64,000 bases of DNA from Collinsella ureilytica (lineage in GTDB: Bacteria > Actinomycetota > Coriobacteriia > Coriobacteriales > Coriobacteriaceae). The position numbers and the translations under genes are program-made. The notes beneath the pieces were generated by a model. The model was not told the DNA's origin, ran no database searches, and saw nothing but the letters and a program-made list of their open reading frames with translations. The stretch is taken from NCBI RefSeq assembly GCF_019795105.1, contig NZ_JAIMFO010000008.1:1-64000 (forward strand). Reading direction: 5' to 3'. This document shows, piece after piece, positions 25,701-35,095 of the stretch (positions within the stretch are counted from its first letter, which is position 1; each line of letters starts with the position of its first letter).

Positions 25701-28700
25701 TCAAGCCTGTGGCGTAATAGGCCGTATTATGCGTGCAAGCATATCACGGGGAGCGGCTTCAAGTGCCCAATCTCTAAAGGAGTCAAAAGCCATCTTTGCC
25801 CGCAGTCCTTCGAGATAGCGGATGCTCTCAAAAAGATCTACGCGTTCAGGCTCCTCAATTACCTCAATGAGCTGAGCGGTATGCGAGGTATGTAAACGAA
25901 TTAAGCCCAGCTCGCAAAAGATACCGAGCGCCCCAGGTATTGCTCGAACGTCAAGCGAAAAGGCTCGGTCAAGCGCTGAGCAGGTAGCAACCAAGGCGCG
26001 AGCATCAACGGGCATGGCAGGCTCTGCGCTTTGGCGCGAGCGCCAAAGGCTCAAGAGGGCTCGGTAGATCGTCACCAAAACTGGGCGCGGAGGAGCGGCG
26101 TCTTTTAAGAGGCGCTCGTTGATTCGGGCATCGCGAGCGGAGTACAGCAGATGAATTCCAGCTGGCTTTCCATCGCGGCCAGCCCGCCCACTCAATTGGT
26201 TAAACTCAGTGGACGAAAATGGCATGTGGTACAAAACTACATGACGAATATCGGGGAGGTTCACTCCCTCACCAAAGGCTGAGGTAGAAACAATACAGCA
26301 CAGATCATCTGATCGAAACGCCGATTCTATCAGCGCACGCTCTTGGCGCGTGAGGCCGCCATGATAAAAGGCAATCCCTTGAGCAAGCTCCGGAACACGG
26401 CGGCGCAGCGTTGATGCCAAAATCGCCGACTGATCACGTGAGTTAACGTAGATGACGCATTTTTCTCCCCCAGCCACAATAGATACAAGCCGGTTTTCTC
26501 GAGATGCAAGGTCTCGATCATCTTCGATAGACAGATTTGGGCGCGATGCTTCATCGGAGATGAGCTCAAGCGTGGGCAAGACTGCAGTAATTTCTGCAAA
26601 CGTCGCAGCAGGGGCAGTAGCGGTACAGGCAAGCACCACCGGATCATGCAAGGCTTTTCGAATGCACGGCAGCTCAAGATAGGCACTCCGGTCGCCAGCT
26701 TTTGCTCCAGCAATATGGTGAGCCTCGTCTATGACCAAAAAGCCACAGCTCATCACGCGAGCAAGGCGATCTTTATGAATAGCTAAAAACTCTGGAGTTG
26801 TAAGAACAATATCTACCTGGGATTGAGCAAGATCGCGATAGATCTCTTCACGGCGTGAGCCCTCGGTCTCTCCCGTCAGTACTGCAATCTTAAGACCAAG
26901 CTCAGACAGGGCACTACGCATATGCACTGCCTGATCTGCAACCAGTGCGCGCAAGGGGTAGACGAAAATGCTTGAGTGCTTCTTCAAAATTGCTTCCCGC
27001 GCAGCATGTACCTGGAAGATAAAGGATTTTCCACGACCGGTTCCCATAATGGCCAAGACGTCTTTTCCCGCTTGAAGCGCGTCGAGCGCCTGTGCTTGTG
27101 CGGGATGGGGTTTGTTAGCTCCAATAAGGGCATGGGTGAGTGCAGAGGTAAGCTCAGCAGAGTCTAAGCATGCCAACTCTGAGCGGCAGATACGTTGATT
27201 CTCTGACGCAAGCAGAGCGTCTGTGCGCCTCACCAAGCAAGCGAGCGGCTCGCTTGCATCTGATGTTGGTGCTTGATCGGGCAGCAAGATATCTTTCACC
27301 ATGAGCTTGGTCTTGGTATATCCCTGCCAGGTCTCAGCAATTGCCTGAAATACCACATCAACCGCTGTATCACAGGCAACGAGCTCAGAGGGGTTGGGCG
27401 CCCGAAACATAATGGCTCCCACCCTTCGAGACCCATCCGTTGCAACAAAGCGCACATGATCTCCGGTGCGCCCAACACAGGCTCGATCGATCATGGTCAC
27501 ACCAGTTGCTGCAAAAAGCGGGGCGCGATTTCCCTGACCAAAGGGCTCCAGTACCGAAAGCTCACTGATCGTTTCTATCTCCAGCTCAGAGAGGCTCACC
27601 GTGGCGGCAACCTCACCCACCTCTTCAAACGCCTCTGCTGGATATTCGCAAAGTACCTCGTTCAAGCGTGTCTGCAAGGCATCGAGCTTATCGGCCGCAC
27701 AGGTAACGCCTACGGCAGCTGCATGCCCACCAAAGCGAATGAGCAAATCTGAACAGCGCTCAAGCGCCTCAAATAAATTGATGCTTCCAACGGATCTTCC
27801 GGAGCCCCGAGCCTCACCATCTTCAATTGAAAAGAGCAAGGCAGGAATCCGATAGCGATTCACCAAGCGACTTGCCACAATCCCTTTCACGCCCTCATGC
27901 CAACCTTCACCGGCAACGACTAAGGCGCGACCGCGATGAGGCATGGCCTCAACCCGCGCCACCGCCTGCTCAGTAAGATCAGCCTCAATTGCGCGGCGCT
28001 CTTGATTAATCTCTTCAAGCTCTGCAGCCAATCGCCCAGCCTCAATAGGATCGGCAGCCATCAAAAGCTGTAAGGCAAGGATTGGATCGGCCATACGACC
28101 CGCAGCGTTTAAGCGCGGAATCAGTGAAAACGAGAGACCTTCTGTGGTAACGGTTGCAAGATCGGTGCGCGTCATAGCAGCAAGGGCAATGTATCCCGGC
28201 CGCGTTGTTGTACGCATACGCGCAAGGCCATCTGCCACTAAGGCTCGGTTTTCTGGCGTAAGCGGCATCATGTCTGAGACGGTGCCTAAGGCAGCGACTT
28301 CGGTATAGCGCCGCCAAAGCCCTGGCCTTCCCAGACGCTCTCCCAAAACATGAACAAGCTTTAAGGCAACGCCTGCACCGGCAAGCTCACGAGAAGGGCC
28401 TGTTGCATCAAGCTTGGGATCGGTGAGCGGGATATGCTCGGGCACCAAAGCTCCCGGCTCATGATGGTCAGTTACCACCAAATCAATACCACGATCGGCA
28501 AGGTATTGCGCCTCATGACGAGCAGCAATCCCGTTATCCACCGTTACCACGAGCCCAGGTGCGCCCTCTTGTACCAAGCGCTCCAACGCCTCGTGCGAAA
28601 TGCCATAGCCCTCATCAAAGCGGCGAGGAATAAAGGGACGTGCCTCTGCCCCGAGCTCGCGCAAGGCCTCAGTGAGCAAACAGGTTGATGTAATGCCGTC

Positions 28701-28982
28701 CACATCAAAGTCGCCAAACACAACAATGGACTCACCAGACCGAACTGCGCGCTCAACCCGGTCAGCGACCTCGCCCATACCAGGAATGATGAGAGGATCT
28801 GCCCAGTCGCGCTCAAGCGAAGGGCTCAAAAACAGACGGCCTTCTTCAACCGAACCAATGCCCCGAGACACCATAACGCGAGCTACCAAGGGCGCAATAT
28901 TGAGACCACGGGATAGCTCGCGCTCAAGCTGTGGATTGGACGAGGCAACCGACCAGCGGCGCGAAGTACGAAGGCTGGGCAT
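25701..28982 (-). CDS. recJ: RecJ single-strand exonuclease fused to a RecQ-like SF2 helicase
   Basis: At 1093 residues this is about twice the usual RecJ length. Residues 1-560 are RecJ: VVFGDFDVDGIT at about 87-98 and TDHHEPG at 171-177 (DHH phosphoesterase motifs), RLNAAGRM near 290, RFGGHAAAVG near 416 (DHHA1), then an OB-like domain. Residues 610-1000 are a complete superfamily 2 helicase: Walker A GTGRGKS 647-653, DEAH 752-755, TATAP near 788, GRAGRDG 932-938. The remaining C-terminus lacks the cysteine cluster of the RecQ zinc domain. RecJ and RecQ cooperate at stalled forks and in gap repair, so the fusion unites partners. The junction is a continuous reading frame. Confidence 0.93.
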   Translation of the reverse strand: MPSLRTSRRWSVASSNPQLERELSRGLNIAPLVARVMVSRGIGSVEEGRLFLSPSLERDWADPLIIPGMGEVADRVERAVRSGESIVVFGDFDVDGITSTCLLTEALRELGAEARPFIPRRFDEGYGISHEALERLVQEGAPGLVVTVDNGIAARHEAQYLADRGIDLVVTDHHEPGALVPEHIPLTDPKLDATGPSRELAGAGVALKLVHVLGERLGRPGLWRRYTEVAALGTVSDMMPLTPENRALVADGLARMRTTTRPGYIALAAMTRTDLATVTTEGLSFSLIPRLNAAGRMADPILALQLLMAADPIEAGRLAAELEEINQERRAIEADLTEQAVARVEAMPHRGRALVVAGEGWHEGVKGIVASRLVNRYRIPALLFSIEDGEARGSGRSVGSINLFEALERCSDLLIRFGGHAAAVGVTCAADKLDALQTRLNEVLCEYPAEAFEEVGEVAATVSLSELEIETISELSVLEPFGQGNRAPLFAATGVTMIDRACVGRTGDHVRFVATDGSRRVGAIMFRAPNPSELVACDTAVDVVFQAIAETWQGYTKTKLMVKDILLPDQAPTSDASEPLACLVRRTDALLASENQRICRSELACLDSAELTSALTHALIGANKPHPAQAQALDALQAGKDVLAIMGTGRGKSFIFQVHAAREAILKKHSSIFVYPLRALVADQAVHMRSALSELGLKIAVLTGETEGSRREEIYRDLAQSQVDIVLTTPEFLAIHKDRLARVMSCGFLVIDEAHHIAGAKAGDRSAYLELPCIRKALHDPVVLACTATAPAATFAEITAVLPTLELISDEASRPNLSIEDDRDLASRENRLVSIVAGGEKCVIYVNSRDQSAILASTLRRRVPELAQGIAFYHGGLTRQERALIESAFRSDDLCCIVSTSAFGEGVNLPDIRHVVLYHMPFSSTEFNQLSGRAGRDGKPAGIHLLYSARDARINERLLKDAAPPRPVLVTIYRALLSLWRSRQSAEPAMPVDARALVATCSALDRAFSLDVRAIPGALGIFCELGLIRLHTSHTAQLIEVIEEPERVDLFESIRYLEGLRAKMAFDSFRDWALEAAPRDMLARIIRPITPQA

Positions 28983-29145
28983 AACAATCAGATCCTATAG
29001 ATGGGCTCGCTGCGGCGAGCATCGAGTTGTACGGATCTCAGTATAGCCGCAAGCCCAGACAGATTCGGCCGTTGCAAGCAGGTTTCAGGCAAGCGGCCAG
29101 GTGAGCCTCGCGCCAAAAAAGCCCATATACTCTTTGAGCAGACGT

Positions 29146-30192
29146 ATGACTATGCACGTAGTTGAGGTGGCTGTGAATACTTGGATACGCTTCGGAAAAC
29201 GTATGGGCGAACTCATGCCCATCCTCGTCTTTGGGTGCGTAGCCACCGGCGTGCTCATGCCACATGTCTTTAGCAAGCTCATCCCATTTGTTCCTGGGCT
29301 GTTTGCGTTTATGACCTTCCAAGGCTCGCTCAGCAATACCTCTCACCAACTCGTAGAGACTCTGCGCGACCCGGCTGAGCTCATCGTCATCGTAACGATC
29401 TCACTCGTGCTTATGCCAACAGGAGCCTCACTGTTGGCAAAGCTCTTCTTTGCCAATCATCCGCATCTCATCACAGGTATGGTCTTGGCCTACTGTGTAC
29501 CTGTTGGCATTGTGAGCTTCATGTGGGTCGACATCTTTCACGGCAGAACCTCATTGGCGCTCGCAGCCGTCCTCGCTTCAACCCTCATCGCACCCTTCAC
29601 GATTCCTTTTTCCCTCAGCCTTCTTTTGGGAGAAGCGGTGCAAATTGACGCCCTCTCGATGGTAGGTGAGATGGTTCCCATGATTGCTCTTCCGGCCATT
29701 GCAGGCACCCTCGTAAACGACCTCAGCCGAGGATGGGGCCACGAACGTCTCTCCCCGATCTTAGGCCCTGCCAGCCGCATCTTTATGCTCCTCGTAATTT
29801 GTGCGAACTCAACTTCTATGAGCGACTATGTGGTTCACATGACCTGGGAGCGCGTCCAGGTCGCCCTCTTTATCCTGAGCTTTTCTGCATCAGGCTTTTT
29901 CTGGGGTGCCCTAGCCGCTCGCATCATGGGCAGATCGCTTCCCGTCTTGGTCACGATGAGCTTTGATTGCGGGCTGCGCAATATCTCTGCCGGTGCCGTA
30001 ATTGCCGTGAGCCACTTTCCTGGTGAGGCTGTATTTCCGGTTATGTGTGGCACGATCTTTCAGCAGATTTTGGCATCGGTTGCCGGCCGCATATTGCAGC
30101 GCCTCGGTAACGAAGAGCGCGAACGCCAAAATCGCGTCTTTGAGGCAGGCCGGGCTGCCTGGAGGCGAATCAGAACATCACGGACGCGCTAG
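29146..30192 (+). CDS. Bile acid:sodium symporter (BASS)-like transporter
   Basis: This membrane protein of about 348 residues has nine or ten hydrophobic helices. The pattern GVLMPHVFSK in helix 1, VLAYCVPVGIVSFMWVDIFHG and a late SFDCGLRNISAGAVIAVSHFPGEAVFPVMCG resemble BASS-family carriers, which move organic anions or 2-keto acids with sodium. No specific substrate is visible. The start is uncertain: ATG 29146, a second ATG at 29152 and a GTG at 29101 are all in frame, and no strong ribosome site precedes any of them. TATACT at 29125-29130 may be the -10 box. It converges on kdpC with only 10 bases between stops. Confidence 0.75.
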   Translation: MTMHVVEVAVNTWIRFGKRMGELMPILVFGCVATGVLMPHVFSKLIPFVPGLFAFMTFQGSLSNTSHQLVETLRDPAELIVIVTISLVLMPTGASLLAKLFFANHPHLITGMVLAYCVPVGIVSFMWVDIFHGRTSLALAAVLASTLIAPFTIPFSLSLLLGEAVQIDALSMVGEMVPMIALPAIAGTLVNDLSRGWGHERLSPILGPASRIFMLLVICANSTSMSDYVVHMTWERVQVALFILSFSASGFFWGALAARIMGRSLPVLVTMSFDCGLRNISAGAVIAVSHFPGEAVFPVMCGTIFQQILASVAGRILQRLGNEERERQNRVFEAGRAAWRRIRTSRTR

Positions 30193-30202
30193 CTATCTTA
30201 GC

Positions 30203-30835
30203 TCAGCCCTGCAACCCATCGAGTGCCCGGTTGACCGCCAAGACGTTCACAACCTCTTCGCCTATCCCGCCTAAGAGCTTGTGTTGGGTGGCACCGGCAA
30301 TAATGTCGGCAATCTCACGCTCGCTCTTTCCTGTCTCTCGCACCAAGCGCGGAATCTGATACTTTGCCGCTGCTACCGAAATATGAGGATCGATGCCTGA
30401 AGCAGAAGCAGTGACCAAATCAACTGGTACCGCCTCACCTGCACGCTCAGGATGAGCTGCTTGTATAGAGCGCACCCGTTTTGCAATGAGCTCGACATAT
30501 GGCATGTGTGAACGTGGGTCCAGCGCCTGGCTCACCGGTGATGCATATGAAGGCACCCCCATAATGGCAAGCTGATTGTCCGAGCTTGTAATCACCGTAA
30601 ACGAAGGTACCCGACCCCAGAGATGGCCTGCACCAGAAAAGGGCTGACCAATAAGGTCTGAGCCTGAGACCTTGCCTGCATCCTCAATGATCGAACCGGC
30701 CGCCTGATAGGGAAACACCGCTTGAGCAATGCCGTATACAACAAAGGTATAAGCTCCGCCACAGATGAGCGTGAAGATGCCAACCATAGCAAAGGCACGA
30801 ACAGCTAAACGAAGCGTTGCAGCAAAACGATGCAT
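30203..30835 (-). CDS. kdpC: K+-transporting ATPase subunit C
   Basis: KdpC is the single-helix accessory subunit of the Kdp pump. The 210-residue protein has one N-terminal membrane segment (about residues 15-37), then the family motifs GQPF, GVPSYASPVSQALDPR, the VTASASGIDPHISVAAA block near 135 and a C-terminal LNVLAVNRALD-like end (VVNVLAVNRALDG). An AAGGAG site precedes the ATG. It follows kdpB by 12 bases. Confidence 0.96.
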   Translation of the reverse strand: MHRFAATLRLAVRAFAMVGIFTLICGGAYTFVVYGIAQAVFPYQAAGSIIEDAGKVSGSDLIGQPFSGAGHLWGRVPSFTVITSSDNQLAIMGVPSYASPVSQALDPRSHMPYVELIAKRVRSIQAAHPERAGEAVPVDLVTASASGIDPHISVAAAKYQIPRLVRETGKSEREIADIIAGATQHKLLGGIGEEVVNVLAVNRALDGLQG

Positions 30836-30847
30836 CGTAACTCCTTT

Positions 30848-32935
30848 TTAAGAAAGAAGACCGGTGGCTACTAAGGCAAGATCGATGAGCTTGATGCAGA
30901 TAAAGGGAGCAACAAAGCCGCCTAAGCCCCAGACCATAAGGTTATGTGAAAGCAATTTCGCAGCCGGCAGCTCTTTGTATGAAACTCCCTTTAACGCTGC
31001 AGGTATGAGTGCCACGATGATCAAGGCGTTATAGATCAGAGCTGCAAGCACCGCCGAAGCTGGCGTAGCCAAACCTAAGATATTCAAGGCAGCAAGCTGA
31101 GGATAGATAGGAGCAATGAGCGCTGGAATAATAGCAAAATACTTTGCCACATCATTCGCAACCGAAAACGTGGTAAGCGCACCTCTGGTCATGAGCAGTT
31201 GCTTGCCAATATGAACCACATCAATCAGCTTGGTGGGACTCGAGTCAAAATCCACCATATTGCCGGCCTCTTTTGCTGCCTGCGTACCCGTATTCATTGC
31301 AACCGCAACATCTGCCTGAGCAAGGGCTGGGGCATCGTTTGTGCCATCTCCCGTCATGGCAACAAGATGGCCTTCTGATTGAAATGCACGAATCTTTTCC
31401 AACTTGCCCTCAGGTGTGGCCTCTGCCAAGAAATCATCAACACCGGCCTCGGCGGCAATGGCAGCAGCTGTTAACGGATTGTCCCCCGTCACCATAATGG
31501 TTCGAATACCCATGCGCCTCAGATCAGCAAAGCGCTCACGCACTCCATGCTTTACGATGTCTTTGAGATGAATCACGCCTAATACCTTGTGATCGCGGGC
31601 AACCACAAGCGGCGTTCCTCCGGCATTGGCAATCTCTTGCACCACCTGATCGCACTCCTCAGAATAGGTACCGCCGCCTGCCTCCACCCAGGCGCGCACC
31701 GCATCCGCAGCACCCTTTCTAATCTCGGTGCCTCGTATATCAACACCAGACATACGGGTGTGAGCCGTGAAGGGCATGAAGGTCATTTCGCTCTCAGCAA
31801 TCGCGCGACCACGCAGGCCAAAGCGCTCTTTTGCCAACACAACAATCGAGCGACCTTCAGGCGTTTCATCTGCAAGAGACGAGAGCTGAGCGGCGTCGGC
31901 AAGCTCTCCCGGCGCGGTAGCATCCACCGGAATAAACTCGGCAGCTTCGCGATTTCCTAAGGTAATGGTGCCCGTTTTATCGAGCATGAGAATGTCTACA
32001 TCACCTGCCGCTTCAATCGCTCGACCAGAAACCGCCAAGACATTTGCCTCATTGAGCCGACTCATACCTGCAATACCAATGGCAGAAAGCAAGGCGCCGA
32101 TTGTCGTGGGAACCAAGCACACCAACAGCGCCACCAAGGTGGTAATTTCTGTGGGGTTCTGTACCTTCGCCAGCTCAGAAGCGAGATGCGCATGGCAATA
32201 AAATGCAAGCGTCACAAGGATAAAGATGATCGACAGCGCAACGAGCAGGATCTCTAAGGCAATCTCGTTAGGAGTTTTTCGGCGAGCTGCACCCTCAACC
32301 ATGGCGATCATCTTATCGAGAAAACTCTCACCTGGATTGCTGGTAACCGATACCACAATCCAGTCAGACAAAACGGTCGTTCCTCCGGTTACGGCCGAGC
32401 GATCTCCACCCGCCTCACGAACAACCGGGGCAGATTCTCCGGTAATAGCAGACTCATCAACCGAGGCAGCCCCCAGCACGACATCGCCATCACCGGGAAT
32501 CTGCTCCCCTGCGCGAACAACAACCAGATCACCCACACGCAGCTCAGATCCTGGAATATCAACAAAATGCTCGTGGTCTTGAGGATCCTTAATGCTATGA
32601 GCAACTACATCTCGTTTGGCGCTCCGCAAGGCTGCAGCCTGAGCCTTGCCTCGGCCTTCTGCAATTGCCTCAGCGGCATTGGCAAACAAAACAGTCAGCC
32701 ACAAAATAATCGCCACGCAGACGGTATATCCCAAGTCAAGCGTTGATGCGTGCAGTCCCAACGCAACAGCGCCTGCAAGCACGCTGGTCAGCGCTGCTGA
32801 GAGCCACACGAGAAACATGATCGGGTTTTCTACCTGGATACGTGGGTCAAGTTTGAGAACTGCATCCCACAGAAGCAATACGAACTTTTGCCACTCAAAC
32901 GCACTGACCGCAGCTTGTTGTGCATGACGAACCAT
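30848..32935 (-). CDS. kdpB: K+-transporting ATPase subunit B (P-type ATPase)
   Basis: KdpB is the catalytic subunit that hydrolyses ATP to power high-affinity potassium uptake. The 695-residue protein is full length. DKTGTIT near residue 318 holds the phosphorylated aspartate, [12 protein letters not shown] near 164 is the actuator-domain loop, and [14 protein letters not shown] and [22 protein letters not shown] are the hinge motifs. Membrane helices flank these. An AGGAG site precedes the ATG, and it is 8 bases downstream of kdpA. Confidence 0.98.
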   Translation of the reverse strand: MVRHAQQAAVSAFEWQKFVLLLWDAVLKLDPRIQVENPIMFLVWLSAALTSVLAGAVALGLHASTLDLGYTVCVAIILWLTVLFANAAEAIAEGRGKAQAAALRSAKRDVVAHSIKDPQDHEHFVDIPGSELRVGDLVVVRAGEQIPGDGDVVLGAASVDESAITGESAPVVREAGGDRSAVTGGTTVLSDWIVVSVTSNPGESFLDKMIAMVEGAARRKTPNEIALEILLVALSIIFILVTLAFYCHAHLASELAKVQNPTEITTLVALLVCLVPTTIGALLSAIGIAGMSRLNEANVLAVSGRAIEAAGDVDILMLDKTGTITLGNREAAEFIPVDATAPGELADAAQLSSLADETPEGRSIVVLAKERFGLRGRAIAESEMTFMPFTAHTRMSGVDIRGTEIRKGAADAVRAWVEAGGGTYSEECDQVVQEIANAGGTPLVVARDHKVLGVIHLKDIVKHGVRERFADLRRMGIRTIMVTGDNPLTAAAIAAEAGVDDFLAEATPEGKLEKIRAFQSEGHLVAMTGDGTNDAPALAQADVAVAMNTGTQAAKEAGNMVDFDSSPTKLIDVVHIGKQLLMTRGALTTFSVANDVAKYFAIIPALIAPIYPQLAALNILGLATPASAVLAALIYNALIIVALIPAALKGVSYKELPAAKLLSHNLMVWGLGGFVAPFICIKLIDLALVATGLLS

Positions 32936-32943
32936 CGTAGCTC

Positions 32944-34770
32944 CTAACCAAAAATCATCTGAATCTGCTCAGCCACAGGACCCAGCGCAAAGACTGGATA
33001 GAAGCTCAAGGCACCAATCAAGATGATGATGAGGATTAACAAAAAGACAAACAGGGCATTGGTGGTTGATAGGGTTCCTGCAGACGTTGCGACGCGAGAG
33101 TGGCGAGCAAGCGAACCAGCAAGTGCCAAGGCAGCGCCAATGGGCATGAAACGAGCACCAAACATAACCAAGCCAAGACAGATATTGAGCCAAGGATCAG
33201 GGCTGATGCCTCCAAAAGCAGATCCATTATTTGCCCCTGTTGACATAAAGGCATATAAAAACTCTGAGAAGCCATGAGCGCCTTGGGTAGACAACCACGA
33301 TGTGACGCTCGGCATGAGGGCTGCAATCGAAGAGCCCGCAAGGATAACAAAGGGGCTTGCAAGACATAAAACCACTGCCCAGCGCATCTGCTCAGGCTCA
33401 ATCTTTTTGCCCAAAAACTCAGGAGTACGCCCAACCATCAAGCCAGCAATAAAGACAGTGAGAATCGCAAAGCCCACCATGCCGTAAAGTCCCGATCCAA
33501 CTCCTCCAAAGATCACCTCACCTAAGGCCATCTGCACCATGGCCACAAGTGCTGCTACCGGTGTGAGTGAGTCGTGTGAAGCATTCACCGAGCCACTTGA
33601 GGCAGCCGTAGTAGATACTGTCCAAACACTTGAAGCAGCAATGCCAAAGCGCGCCTCTTTGCCTTCCATATTTCCGCCTGCCGCAAGTTCCGAAGCCATG
33701 CTATTCACCTGATTTGATGCGCTGAGCGCCGGTGTTGCTGCCTGCTCACTGACACATACCGTGCCAAGTGCACAAATAAGCAAAATCAGCATGGCAGCAA
33801 AAAAAGCTCTTCCTTGCTTTGAGTTTTTGACCCCGATACCAAAGGCCAAGGTACAAGCCATGGGCACTAGCAGAATTGAGACGGTTTCCACCAGATTCGT
33901 AAACGCATTTGGATTCTCATACGGATGAGCCGCGTTTGCGCCAAAATAGCCACCGCCATTGGTGCCGGTTTGCTTAATTGCCACCTGAGATGCGGCTGGC
34001 CCTTGGGCTAAAAGCTCGCGAGAAATGATAACTGCCTGGGGCACCGGCTTGCCATCAAGCTCGACACGATCTCCCTGGATGCTTGCTCGCTCAAGAACTG
34101 TATAGCCACCCTGGCCATCAGATAGTGCAGCTACCGGCTCAAGCAGATCGGCATACCGATCTGGACCGAAGTTCTCCACCACGCCACCTGCGGCAAGAGC
34201 CAGAGCGACAACAAGATTTAAGGGCATGAGGATATAGAGCATGATACGCACGAGGTCTGCCCAAAAGGAACCGAGCCCGGCCACACCTTCGCGCCGAAAG
34301 GCTCGTATGAGCGCAAACATGACGCCGATACCCGTTGCTGCTGAGGCAAAATTCCACACACACAGACCAGCTACCTGAGAAAATCTGCTCAGCGTTGTCT
34401 CTGCAATATAGCTTTGCCAATTTGTGTTGGTAACAAATGAAATGGCAGTATTAAAGGCAAGGTCAAAACCTAAACCTGGAAGATGTGAAGGATTTGCTGG
34501 CAGAAATCCTTGAAGCATCAAAATCGCCATGAGTGCCACCACGCCTGCAAGCGAAAAAGCAAGTACGGATGCCAGGTAGCGCTTCCAGCTCATCTCTTCT
34601 GAAGGATCTGTTCGCACGAGGCGATAAATTCCGCGCTCAACCGGCCCTGCCACCACCGCAAGCAAGCGGGGTTGCTTGCCAGCACAAACCTGAGCAATGA
34701 GATGCGCCATCGGAATTGCTAATGCAACCGTTATCGCAATGATGATTGCAGTATAGAGAGCAGCATTCAT
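32944..34770 (-). CDS. kdpA: K+-transporting ATPase subunit A (channel-like)
   Basis: KdpA is the potassium-selective channel-like subunit. The protein has about 608 residues, slightly longer than the E. coli one. Filter-type repeats are visible in [35 protein letters not shown] and [12 protein letters not shown]. The start is the ATG overlapping the kdpF stop (TAATG); a longer in-frame extension upstream is not part of the family. Confidence 0.97.
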   Translation of the reverse strand: MNAALYTAIIIAITVALAIPMAHLIAQVCAGKQPRLLAVVAGPVERGIYRLVRTDPSEEMSWKRYLASVLAFSLAGVVALMAILMLQGFLPANPSHLPGLGFDLAFNTAISFVTNTNWQSYIAETTLSRFSQVAGLCVWNFASAATGIGVMFALIRAFRREGVAGLGSFWADLVRIMLYILMPLNLVVALALAAGGVVENFGPDRYADLLEPVAALSDGQGGYTVLERASIQGDRVELDGKPVPQAVIISRELLAQGPAASQVAIKQTGTNGGGYFGANAAHPYENPNAFTNLVETVSILLVPMACTLAFGIGVKNSKQGRAFFAAMLILLICALGTVCVSEQAATPALSASNQVNSMASELAAGGNMEGKEARFGIAASSVWTVSTTAASSGSVNASHDSLTPVAALVAMVQMALGEVIFGGVGSGLYGMVGFAILTVFIAGLMVGRTPEFLGKKIEPEQMRWAVVLCLASPFVILAGSSIAALMPSVTSWLSTQGAHGFSEFLYAFMSTGANNGSAFGGISPDPWLNICLGLVMFGARFMPIGAALALAGSLARHSRVATSAGTLSTTNALFVFLLILIIILIGALSFYPVFALGPVAEQIQMIFG

Positions 34771-34856
34771 TATGCCTCCCTCTTCATAAGTAGATAGATG
34801 AAGTACGCCAAGACCGAAATTCCTATCAGACCGGTCAGGCCAACCCATAGATCCAT
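34770..34856 (-). CDS. kdpF: K+-transporting ATPase subunit F
   Basis: This 28-residue single-helix protein was found by reading the gap upstream of kdpA. It starts MDLWVGLTGLIG and ends LLMKREA, matching the KdpF pattern of one membrane helix with a short basic tail. KdpF stabilises the KdpABC complex. GGGGAG precedes its ATG at 34856, and its TAA overlaps the kdpA ATG. Automated annotation often misses it because of its length. Confidence 0.9.
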   Translation of the reverse strand: MDLWVGLTGLIGISVLAYFIYLLMKREA

Positions 34857-34935
34857 GGTGCTCCCCTTTCGTGCAAAGACAGCAGGCATAAGGCGCTTGC
34901 GTATCTTTGAGCCCATACATTGAACGGCAGATGAG

Positions 34936-34973
34936 CTTAATGCGGCATAACGATCAGACGCCCCCGCATTAAG
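34936..34973. promoter_or_regulatory. Long inverted repeat in the kdpFABC/kdpDE divergent promoter region
   Basis: CTTAATGCGG (34936-34945) and CCGCATTAAG (34964-34973) are perfect 10-base inverted repeats separated by 18 bases. They lie midway between the divergent kdpF and kdpD starts. A KdpE operator or an mRNA hairpin in a leader are both possible. There is no clear T-tract. Confidence 0.5.
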
Positions 34974-35095
34974 ACGAAATAAAAACGCAGGTAAAGCCTG
35001 TATGCACTGCTAGTAAAAACAAGAATGAGGACTATCATGAAACACGTTCTCATGCGGCGTTTCATATACCGCTCGTGCATAAAGGAGGCTTTGGG

